From NCBI GenBank assembly GCA_021776755.1, contig JAJFFI010000345.1, positions 1-5,321 on the forward strand: 5,321 bases of DNA, read 5' to 3'. Origin of the DNA: Alphaproteobacteria bacterium (GTDB taxonomy: Bacteria; Pseudomonadota; Alphaproteobacteria; JAJFFI01). The position numbers and the translations under genes were made by a program. Position 1 is the first letter of the stretch. Every line of letters starts with the position of its first letter. The notes under the pieces are model-generated. The model made no database searches, was not told the DNA's origin, and worked only from the letters and a program-made list of their open reading frames with translations. This document shows, piece after piece, positions 1 to 5,321 of this stretch.

Positions 1-712
1 GGAATACGCGCTGACCCTGCAACGCGCCCGCCCGGCGTCGAGCGTCGTTGCCGCCGAAGGGACGATGGTGGTGATCTGGGGCGAGTCCTGCGCAGGCTGG
101 GACGTCGAGCAAGTGATCAAGCTCAGGATGCACAGCCGGCAGGAGCGGGTCGTCAACGCGGATACGGTCTTCAAGAGCACGGAGTCGAAAGACGGGACCC
201 GCTACAGCTTCGACACCCGCACCCTCTATGACGGCAAACCGCACGAGATATTCCGGGGCGAAGCGGTCATGAAGGCTGACGGCAGCGGCGGCACCGCGAT
301 CTACACCGCACCGGAGGAACGACACCTCACACTCGAAAAGGGCACGCTGTTCCCGACCGCGCATACCCTGCATCTGATCCAGAAAGCCCTTGAGGGCGGC
401 CGTCTCGACTTTTCAGTCGTGTTCGACGGCGCCACCAAGGAGGGCAGCTACCGGGCGAGCACGGCCGTGACCGCACTCAAGACCGCCGATGCGGCGCCCG
501 TCGGGGTCAAGGAAGCGCTTGCGAACATGCCCTATTGGGGGATGCAGGTGGCATTCTTTCCGGAGGGCAAGGACAGTACCGAACCTGACTGGGAGCTCAC
601 TGTCGCAATTCAGGAAAACGGCGTCGCCCGCAGTCTTGTGCTCGACTACGGCGATTTCGCCATGGGCGGGAAACTCACGAAAATCGACATTCTGCCAAAG
701 CCGACCTGTTAG
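1..712 (+). CDS. eipB: EipB-like periplasmic cell-envelope integrity protein (DUF1849), 5'-truncated by the window edge
   Basis: The reading frame is open from base 2 to a TAG at 710-712, giving 236 visible residues. There is an ATG at 65, but the homology already starts before it (visible residues 2-10 read YALTLQRAR, which resembles the first strand of the family), so the true start and signal peptide lie upstream. Family features visible are the ESCAGWDVEQ segment, ESKDGTRYSF, GTLFPTAHTL, the AFFPEG segment, LDYGDF, and a terminal Pro-Thr-Cys. DUF1849/EipB proteins are periplasmic beta-spiral proteins of about 280 residues in Alphaproteobacteria; in Brucella EipB supports envelope integrity and virulence. 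As I recall, they carry a disulfide between an N-terminal Cys and the extreme C-terminal Cys. The two cysteines seen here (codons at 89-91 and 707-709), about 206 residues apart, fit that pair and are the only cysteines in the visible part. The gene ends tail to tail with the GAF gene, overlapping it by 4 bases. The family call is from recognised motifs, not a search. Confidence 0.85.
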   Translation, partial: EYALTLQRARPASSVVAAEGTMVVIWGESCAGWDVEQVIKLRMHSRQERVVNADTVFKSTESKDGTRYSFDTRTLYDGKPHEIFRGEAVMKADGSGGTAIYTAPEERHLTLEKGTLFPTAHTLHLIQKALEGGRLDFSVVFDGATKEGSYRASTAVTALKTADAAPVGVKEALANMPYWGMQVAFFPEGKDSTEPDWELTVAIQENGVARSLVLDYGDFAMGGKLTKIDILPKPTC

Positions 713-1212
713 GCGGCTTTCGAGCCGGCTTTCCCTTCCCGGATCAACCGCATGACCTGGACCGCAAGGTCGCGAAGGGTCTGCTGTTCCGGCTTGGTCA
801 GCGGCTTGCGCTTGCGGGAGTCGACGATGCACAGCGTCCCGATCGTCAGGCCCTCTTCGGTCTTGAGGGGGGCTCCGCAATAGAACCGGATATGCGGCGG
901 GCCGGTCACGAGCGGGTTGTCCTTAAACCGCGCATCCTTGGTCGCATCGGGCACCATAAGGAGCTCGCCGGCGAGGACCGCGTGGGTGCAAAACGAGATA
1001 TCGCGGGGTGTCTCGCTGGCGTCGAGGCCGCAGGTCGACTTGAACCATTGGCGATCCTCGTCGACAAGCGAGACCAGCGCGACCTCGGCATCGAACATGC
1101 CGCGCGCAAGGCGGGTCAGGTGATCGAAGGCAGGATCCGGTTCGGTATCGAGGATATTGGAAGCCCGCAGCGCTTCGAGACGCGCTTCCTCGTTCGTTGG
1201 CTTACCAGTCAT
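709..1212 (-). CDS. Stand-alone GAF domain protein
   Basis: A 167-residue protein that is essentially one GAF domain. Residues 8-25 (EEARLEALRASNILDTEP) form the leading helix typical of GAF domains that precede sensor kinases or diguanylate cyclases. Then come the core strands ALVSLVDEDRQWFKS (45-59), the DISFCTHAV segment (71-79), RFYCGAPL (109-116) and IGTLCIVD (124-131), and a final helix ending near residue 160. No kinase, GGDEF, EAL or HTH domain follows, and there is no signal peptide or membrane segment, so it is probably cytoplasmic. GAF domains bind small ligands or chromophores, or mediate dimers; the ligand here is unknown. Four cysteines (61, 75, 112, 128) could matter for redox or metal binding but this is speculation. 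The ATG is preceded by only a weak GAG about 9 bases upstream. The gene lies 93 bases downstream of dinB on the same strand; I see no convincing promoter or terminator in that gap, so co-transcription is possible. The stop TAA overlaps the stop of eipB. Confidence 0.85.
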   Translation of the reverse strand: MTGKPTNEEARLEALRASNILDTEPDPAFDHLTRLARGMFDAEVALVSLVDEDRQWFKSTCGLDASETPRDISFCTHAVLAGELLMVPDATKDARFKDNPLVTGPPHIRFYCGAPLKTEEGLTIGTLCIVDSRKRKPLTKPEQQTLRDLAVQVMRLIREGKAGSKAA

Positions 1213-1305
1213 GGCGGTTGTCTCACATACTTGTGGTTACGGAACAGGCGTATTCTCGGGCACGCACATTAAGCAACTCTGAACGCCGCCCGCGCGAACG
1301 AACCG

Positions 1306-2589
1306 CTATCGGCGGGGTTTTCCGGGTTCGATCCCGCGACCCTTTGTGATTGCATCATCGCCGAGCCGGCTCCGCACGCTGTCGATGGCGGCCTCGACCC
1401 TGGCGCGCCGGTCGGCATCCGGGTCGAGCAGATCGGGCGGATCGGCTCCGCCGTCTCCCGACAGATGCGAGAGGCCGATGCCGACAAGGCGGTATTTCGC
1501 GCCCCGGCCCCCGGACAGAACCTCATCCAGCATCTGCGCGCCGGTGCGGTAGATCACCTCGGCAAGCTGCGTGTGTTCGCTCAGCGTGCGGGCGCGCGAA
1601 ATCGTCTGAAACGCCGAGGTCTTCAGTTTCAGCGTTACGGTCTTCCCGGCAATGTCCTTCGCCTTCAGGCGCTTTGAGACTTTCTCGGCGAGTCGCCAGA
1701 GCACCGGGGTCAGCTCCTCGGCTGTCCGCTTGTCTTCGTTGAAGGTGGTTTCGGACGAAACGCTCTTGGCACCCGACCCGGGCGCCACGCTCCGGTCGTC
1801 CTCGCCCCGGGAAAACCGCCAGAGCCTGCGGCCAATCGCGCCATAGCGGCGCATGAGGGTGTCTTCCTCCATCTCGCGGATCTGGCCGATCGTCCGGATG
1901 CCGTCGGCCGCCAGTTTCTTCTGGAAGGCCGGACCGACGCCATAGATCGAGCCAACGGGCCGGCCGGAGAGAAATTCCACTGCTTCCGCCCGCCCGATCA
2001 ACGCAAAACCGCGGGGTTTGTCGAGGTCCGAGGCGGTCTTGGCGAGGAACTTGTTGTAGCTGAGCCCGACCGAGGCGGTGACGCCGACCTCTTCCTCGAT
2101 CCGCAGGATCAGCCGAATCAGTGTCGCTGCCGGGCTCGCGCCGTGAAGCCGTTCGGTCCCCGTCAGATCGAGGAACGCCTCGTCGATGGACAATGGCTCG
2201 ACCATTGGAGTGGTCGCGAGCATCAGATCACGGACCTGGCGGCCGGCTTCCGCATACTTCGTCATGTCCGGCTTGATCACGACGGCGTCCGGGCAGGCCT
2301 TCAGCGCCTTGAACATCGGCATTGCCGAGCGGATGCCATAGGTCCGCGCGATGTAGCAGGCGGCCGAGACGACGCCCCGCCGCCTGCCGCCGATGATTAC
2401 CGGCTTGTCCGCAAGCGACGGATCGTCCCGTTTCTCGACACTCGCATAAAATGCATCGCAATCGATATGAGCAATCGAGAGTGTCTCGAGCTCGCTGTGC
2501 CGGACGATCCGGCGCGCACCACAGGACGGGCAGCGCGGGGCTTCGGCGCCGGCCTCCCGGCTACAGTCGCGGCAGAGCCCCGCGATCAT
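1306..2589 (-). CDS. dinB: DNA polymerase IV (DinB, Y-family translesion polymerase) with N-terminal zinc-ribbon-like extension
   Basis: This 427-residue protein is a Y-family error-prone polymerase that copies past damaged template bases. The palm begins with [17 protein letters not shown]43 is the first metal ligand and Y48 sits at the steric-gate position (Phe13 in E. coli). [19 protein letters not shown] follows, then SIDEAFLD with D136/E137 completing the catalytic triad. [18 protein letters not shown] and the helix-hairpin-helix region [10 protein letters not shown] are present, and the little-finger domain extends to about residue 375. Residues 1-30 precede the E. coli-type start and carry two CxxC pairs (C6/C9 and C20/C23), a probable zinc ribbon known from many alphaproteobacterial DinB proteins. 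At the C terminus PPDLLD (384-389) is the only candidate for a beta-clamp-binding peptide and matches the usual QLxLF pattern poorly. The start codon overlaps the upstream kinase stop (ATGA) and has a good Shine-Dalgarno inside that gene. No LexA-type operator was recognised upstream, which fits expression from the kinase promoter. Confidence 0.95.
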   Translation of the reverse strand: MIAGLCRDCSREAGAEAPRCPSCGARRIVRHSELETLSIAHIDCDAFYASVEKRDDPSLADKPVIIGGRRRGVVSAACYIARTYGIRSAMPMFKALKACPDAVVIKPDMTKYAEAGRQVRDLMLATTPMVEPLSIDEAFLDLTGTERLHGASPAATLIRLILRIEEEVGVTASVGLSYNKFLAKTASDLDKPRGFALIGRAEAVEFLSGRPVGSIYGVGPAFQKKLAADGIRTIGQIREMEEDTLMRRYGAIGRRLWRFSRGEDDRSVAPGSGAKSVSSETTFNEDKRTAEELTPVLWRLAEKVSKRLKAKDIAGKTVTLKLKTSAFQTISRARTLSEHTQLAEVIYRTGAQMLDEVLSGGRGAKYRLVGIGLSHLSGDGGADPPDLLDPDADRRARVEAAIDSVRSRLGDDAITKGRGIEPGKPRR

Positions 2590-3566
2590 GCCGGCACCTC
2601 GTTGGCGGATGCCAACCGCCCGTCGGGCCAGAGCCAGGCCGCGCCCCGCACGCCGCTGGCAGCACCGTGCACGGGCGGCACCAGACGCGTTTCAACGGTA
2701 TCCGAGAATACATATTTCGGCAGCAGCGCGGGGACATCCTTGTAGAGCCTGGCAATCGACGAGAGCCCGCCCCCGAGCACGATGACCTCGGGATCGAGGA
2801 TGTTGATCACGCCGGCGAGACCGCGGGCGAGCCTCCCCGTGTAATTCGTGAGCACCGCATTCGCCATTGAATCCGGGGCGTTACCCTCGGCACGGGCACG
2901 CTCCGCAATTGCGGTGGCGGAAAGTGGTTCGTCCGTGAGCGCGCCGTATTGTGCTTCGAGTGCGGGACCCGCCAGGTACGTCTCGAGGCACCCGCGCATG
3001 CCGCAGTAACATTCATTTCCGGGTAATTCATCGGGTCCGGGCCAGGGCAGGGGGTTGTGGCCCCATTCGCCGCCAATGGCGTTCGGCCCGTCCACGATCT
3101 GGCCATCAAAGACAAATCCGCCGCCGACGCCGGTGCCCAGGATGACCCCGAACACCGAACGCGCCCCGGCCCCCGCACCGTCAACGGCCTCGGAGAGCGC
3201 AAAGCAGTTTGCGTCGTTGGCAACCCTGACAGGGCGGCCGAGCGCCGCTGAAAGATCGCGGTCGAACGGCTTGCCGATCAGCCAGACCGAATTCGCGTTC
3301 TTCACGAGGCCGGTGGCCGGGGAAACGGTTCCCGGCACTCCGACGCCCACAGTGGCGCAGCCGTTTACGGCTTCTTCAAGCCTTTCCGTCATCATCCGGA
3401 CTGCGCCGATTGTGGCAATGTAGTCGCCCCGTGGCGTCGCGACGCGATCACGAGCCAGAGTTTCGCCGTCCGAGGACAGGAGTATGCCCTCGATCTTGCT
3501 GCCCCCGAGATCGATTCCGATACGGAGGCCGTCCGACGGGCCGGAATATAAGGGCGAGAGCGTCAT
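2586..3566 (-). CDS. mak: ROK-family sugar kinase, Mak-type fructokinase
   Basis: A 326-residue cytoplasmic kinase of the ROK family, which transfers phosphate from ATP to a sugar. Residues 15-24 hold the N-terminal phosphate loop ([10 protein letters not shown]), 88-95 read VKNANSVW, and 116-121 read ANDANC with D118 as the catalytic base. 143-150 read LGTGVGGG, and EWGHNPLPW (167-175) is followed by [10 protein letters not shown] (186-195). H170, C186, C188 and C193 match the zinc site of ROK kinases. [14 protein letters not shown] and the late [10 protein letters not shown] complete the fold. [23 protein letters not shown] and the C-terminal [10 protein letters not shown] resemble E. coli Mak (manno(fructo)kinase) more than NagK or glucokinase, so fructose or mannose is the likeliest substrate, inferred not proven. 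It lacks any HTH domain, so it is not a ROK repressor. The ATG at 3566 is the only plausible start: the frame holds no ATG, GTG or TTG between it and an upstream stop at 3605-3603, although no clear Shine-Dalgarno precedes it. A 13-residue leader before LRIGID is slightly longer than in Mak. The gene is followed directly by dinB (4-base overlap). Confidence 0.9.
   Translation of the reverse strand: MTLSPLYSGPSDGLRIGIDLGGSKIEGILLSSDGETLARDRVATPRGDYIATIGAVRMMTERLEEAVNGCATVGVGVPGTVSPATGLVKNANSVWLIGKPFDRDLSAALGRPVRVANDANCFALSEAVDGAGAGARSVFGVILGTGVGGGFVFDGQIVDGPNAIGGEWGHNPLPWPGPDELPGNECYCGMRGCLETYLAGPALEAQYGALTDEPLSATAIAERARAEGNAPDSMANAVLTNYTGRLARGLAGVINILDPEVIVLGGGLSSIARLYKDVPALLPKYVFSDTVETRLVPPVHGAASGVRGAAWLWPDGRLASANEVPA
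2595..2600 (-). promoter_or_regulatory. Ribosome binding site of dinB inside the kinase gene
   Basis: On the minus strand GAGGTG lies within the last codons of the kinase gene, with 7 bases between GAGG and the dinB ATG. Together with the ATGA stop/start overlap it supports the chosen dinB start, which includes the zinc-ribbon extension, and indicates translational coupling. Confidence 0.65.
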
Positions 3567-3602
3567 GGGCGAGGCGCGGTTAAGGGGCGAAATTGTTGTG
3601 AT

Positions 3603-3618
3603 CTAACCAAAAATTAAC
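3603..3618 (+). promoter_or_regulatory. CtrA-box-like site in the kinase/divK divergent region
   Basis: The bases CTAACCAAAAATTAAC match the CtrA consensus TTAA-N7-TTAAC at 8 of 9 defined positions, with exact 7-base spacing; only the first T is a C. The site ends just before the -35 hexamer of the predicted divK promoter, about 45 bases upstream of the expected start site, a position where CtrA activates promoters in Caulobacter. divK is a known CtrA target there. It also lies 37 bases upstream of the kinase start, so it could affect both directions. No ctrA gene is in the window, so the regulator is inferred. Confidence 0.5.
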
Positions 3619-3619
3619 T

Positions 3620-3648
3620 TTGAGGGGGTCTATTCTAACCCGTAATAT
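3620..3648 (+). promoter_or_regulatory. Predicted sigma70-type promoter of divK-pleD
   Basis: TTGAGG (3620-3625) and TAATAT (3643-3648) are separated by 17 bases and match the -35 and -10 consensus at 4 of 6 positions each. Transcription would begin near 3655, leaving an untranslated leader of roughly 100 bases before the divK ATG. The CtrA-like box directly upstream strengthens the call. I found no equally good promoter for the kinase gene on the opposite strand. Confidence 0.45.
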
Positions 3649-3758
3649 CCGTATGCATGGGCAAGAAGCACGAAATCGCCCGGCAAACGGCACCGAACGG
3701 ACAGAAGTCAGACCGATAGTGGCGTTTTTGACCCAGGCAACCAGACGTTGGATGAGCA

Positions 3759-4190
3759 ATGCAGTCAGCACCTGAATCCGCAGCAGCTTCCGCGACAGAC
3801 GGAACCACGGCCCGCCAGAGCAGCGGCGCCAAGACCGTCCTGATTGTCGAGGACAACGAGCTGAACATGAAGCTCTTTCATGATCTTCTCGAGTCGCAGG
3901 GCTATAGCACGCTCCAGACCCGCGACGGTATCGACGCGCTGAAGATCGCCCGGGAAAATCGCCCAGACCTGATCCTGATGGACATCCAGCTGCCCGAGGT
4001 TTCGGGACTGGAAGTTGCCAAGTGGATCAAGGAAGACGACAGCCTGAAACAGATCCCGATTATCGCGGTGACCGCGTTCGCCATGAAGGGCGACGAGGAG
4101 AAAATCCGCCAGGGCGGCTGCGAGGCCTATCTCGCCAAGCCCATCTCGGTCGCCAAGTTTCTCGAAACCGTCCAGAAATTCTTGAACTAG
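3759..4190 (+). CDS. divK: DivK, single-domain cell-cycle response regulator
   Basis: A 143-residue protein made of one receiver domain (about residues 25-143) and an N-terminal tail. The domain opens with [20 protein letters not shown], almost identical to Caulobacter DivK. E31/D32 form the acidic pocket, D75 in [10 protein letters not shown] is the phosphorylated Asp (D53 in Caulobacter), T105 and K127 are the switch residues, and [18 protein letters not shown] is highly DivK-like. There is no output domain: DivK works by binding partners, in Caulobacter DivL, DivJ and PleC, so that phospho-DivK lowers CckA-CtrA signalling and drives polarity and division timing. The family normally starts one or two residues before the first strand. 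Here residues 1-24 are an Ala/Ser/Thr-rich, probably disordered tail. The start is firm: an in-frame TGA lies at 3753-3755, and no ATG, GTG or TTG occurs between the ATG and the domain. A GGA at 3750-3752 is a modest ribosome site. pleD follows after 7 bases, so the two are an operon. Confidence 0.95.
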   Translation: MQSAPESAAASATDGTTARQSSGAKTVLIVEDNELNMKLFHDLLESQGYSTLQTRDGIDALKIARENRPDLILMDIQLPEVSGLEVAKWIKEDDSLKQIPIIAVTAFAMKGDEEKIRQGGCEAYLAKPISVAKFLETVQKFLN

Positions 4191-4197
4191 GGCGCGC

Positions 4198-5321
4198 ATG
4201 ACTGCTCGCATCCTTGTCGTCGATGACCTCCCCGCGAACGTCAAGCTTCTCGAAGCCAAACTGACGGCGGAGTACTACGACGTTGTGACGGCGTCTGGCG
4301 GCGAGGAGGCGCTGGAGGTTGCGGCCGGGTCACGCCCCGACATCGTTCTGCTCGATGTCATGATGCCAGGGATCGATGGCTTTGAGACCTGCAGGCGGCT
4401 CCGCGCTGACCCGAAACTCGCCCATTTACCGGTTGTGATGGTGACGGCGCTTTCCGACGTCGAGGATCGGGTTCGCGGTCTCGAAGCCGGCGCCGACGAT
4501 TTTCTGACCAAACCCGTCAAGGACATCGCACTCTTTTCGCGCGTGCGCTCGCTGATCCGGCTCAAGACCGCAATGGACGAACTGCGACTTCGCCAGGACA
4601 CCAGCGCGCAACTCGGGATTTCCGACAGCAGCCTCGACAATGAGAAGGCCGTCGAAGGCGCAAACGTGCTGCTGGTCGACGATCATCGGGGCAATGTCGA
4701 AAAGATTGCGCGGGCCGCGGATGCCGGCAGCTACAAGCTCGACGTTTCGACCGACGCCGGCGCCATTGAAGACACGCTTGCACAGACGGCGTACGACCTC
4801 GCAATCATCAATCTCAACCTGAAAGGGGCCGACGGCCTCAGGGTAGCCTCGCAAATTCGCTCGAACGAGGTGTCCCGCGGGTTGCCGATCATCATCATCT
4901 CCGAGGAAGACGATACCGAACGCGTCGCAAAGGCGCTGGATCTCGGCGTGAACGACTATCTTGTGCGGCCGATCGACGCCAACGAGCTGACCGCCCGCAT
5001 CCGCACCCAGATCCGGCGCAAGCGCTACCAGGACCAGTTGCGGCTGCACTATCGCGACAGCCTCAACCTCGCTCTCACCGACGAACTGACCGGCCTTCAC
5101 AACCGGCGCTATTTCGATGTTCACTTCGCCGCCCAACGCGAACACAGCGAAGAGAGCGGCAAGCCGATCGCCATCCTGATGATGGACATCGACCGCTTCA
5201 AGAACGTGAACGACACCTATGGCCACCCCGTGGGCGACGATGTCCTGAAGGAGATCGCCCAGCGGCTCAAGATGTCGGTGCGTCAGTTCGACATGGTCGC
5301 CCGCATCGGCGGGGAAGAATT
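4198..5321 (+). CDS. pleD: PleD, diguanylate cyclase response regulator (REC-REC-GGDEF), 3'-truncated by the window edge
   Basis: The frame stays open from the ATG at 4198 to the window end, giving 374 full codons of a protein that is about 455 residues in Caulobacter. Receiver 1 (residues 3-121) has D9/D10, phospho-acceptor D53, T83 and K105, all at Caulobacter PleD positions. Receiver 2 (about 154-272) is an adaptor: the aligned acceptor is N205 in LAIINLNLKGADG, so it cannot be phosphorylated there. The GGDEF domain starts near TDELTGLHNRRYF; D330 in MMDIDRFK is a metal ligand, and N338 and D347 match the GTP-binding residues. RQFD (362-365) is an intact RxxD inhibitory site for cyclic di-GMP feedback. 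GGEE (371-374) plus two bases of the next codon end the window. The enzyme makes cyclic di-GMP from two GTP after phosphorylation-driven dimerisation, at the cell pole in Caulobacter, where it promotes the swarmer-to-stalked transition. The start lies 7 bases after the divK stop with a weak AGGG. It shares the divK promoter. Confidence 0.96.
   Translation, partial: MTARILVVDDLPANVKLLEAKLTAEYYDVVTASGGEEALEVAAGSRPDIVLLDVMMPGIDGFETCRRLRADPKLAHLPVVMVTALSDVEDRVRGLEAGADDFLTKPVKDIALFSRVRSLIRLKTAMDELRLRQDTSAQLGISDSSLDNEKAVEGANVLLVDDHRGNVEKIARAADAGSYKLDVSTDAGAIEDTLAQTAYDLAIINLNLKGADGLRVASQIRSNEVSRGLPIIIISEEDDTERVAKALDLGVNDYLVRPIDANELTARIRTQIRRKRYQDQLRLHYRDSLNLALTDELTGLHNRRYFDVHFAAQREHSEESGKPIAILMMDIDRFKNVNDTYGHPVGDDVLKEIAQRLKMSVRQFDMVARIGGEE

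Noticed and set aside
892..1272. Plus-strand open frame opposite the GAF gene
   Set aside because: It mirrors the GAF coding sequence codon for codon, and its extension past the GAF start is short and featureless.
1213..1305. Possible promoter for the GAF gene (TTGCTT near 1276-1271 on the minus strand) or a dinB terminator in the gap
   Set aside because: No -10 of acceptable quality lies at the right distance, and I found no GC-rich hairpin followed by a T-run.
2143..2745. Plus-strand open frame of 200 codons opposite dinB and the end of the kinase gene
   Set aside because: It is a shadow of two well-supported minus-strand genes and spans their junction without a recognisable domain.
3571..3650. 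Sigma70-type promoter for the kinase gene on the minus strand
   Set aside because: TTAGAT (3609-3604 on the minus strand) could be a -10, but no -35-like hexamer is present 16-18 bases upstream.
3580..3771. Small minus-strand frame across the divergent region, considered as a gene between the kinase and divK
   Set aside because: It covers the predicted promoter and CtrA-like box, has no good ribosome site, and encodes no recognisable sequence. It does not look like the DUF3572 gene seen near divK elsewhere.
3752..3775. Seven-codon out-of-frame ORF starting at the ATG 7 bases before the divK ATG and ending inside divK
   Set aside because: The ATG falls within the GGATGAG sequence that probably serves as the divK ribosome site, and no better ribosome site precedes it. 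Chance is the simplest explanation.
4426..5226. Long minus-strand open frame of 266 codons opposite pleD
   Set aside because: It lies entirely antisense to a clear PleD coding frame with all catalytic motifs; long antisense frames are common in GC-rich genes. Its product resembles no family I know.

Overview
This GC-rich window reads as chromosomal DNA of an alphaproteobacterium that uses the PleC/DivJ-DivK-CtrA cell-cycle circuit. The main evidence is a divK-pleD pair whose proteins match the Caulobacter crescentus pair closely, a DUF1849/EipB envelope protein (a family typical of Alphaproteobacteria), and a DinB with the N-terminal zinc-ribbon-like extension common in this class. I cannot name the genus. 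I see no mobile element, CRISPR array, tRNA or rRNA. Coding density is high and every gene looks like ordinary chromosomal content.

Layout: (1) Bases 1-712, + strand: the 3' part of an eipB-like gene that begins upstream of the window. (2) Bases 709-3566, - strand: three genes transcribed leftward in the order mak-like ROK sugar kinase (3566-2586), dinB (2589-1306), stand-alone GAF protein (1212-709). The kinase stop and the dinB start overlap as ATGA, so these two are almost certainly one transcription unit. The GAF gene follows dinB after 93 bases and may or may not share the transcript. Its stop overlaps the eipB stop tail to tail by 4 bases. (3) Bases 3567-3758: a divergent control region of 192 bases holding a CtrA-box-like element and a sigma70-like promoter pointing at divK. 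(4) Bases 3759-5321, + strand: divK, then pleD 7 bases later. pleD runs off the end of the window in the middle of its GGEEF active-site motif.

How the parts work together: in Caulobacter, DivK and PleD are both response regulators phosphorylated by DivJ and controlled by PleC. DivK acts through DivL/CckA to lower CtrA activity, and PleD makes cyclic di-GMP at the pole. A CtrA site in front of divK would close a negative feedback loop. The leftward genes are not obviously part of this circuit: a probable fructokinase, a translesion DNA polymerase and a small-molecule-sensor-type domain. The least expected points are the 23-24 residue Ala/Ser/Thr-rich N-terminal tail on DivK, the kinase-polymerase coupling, and the cluster of TTAACC-like elements between the divergent operons. 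I found no evidence for a wholly new system.
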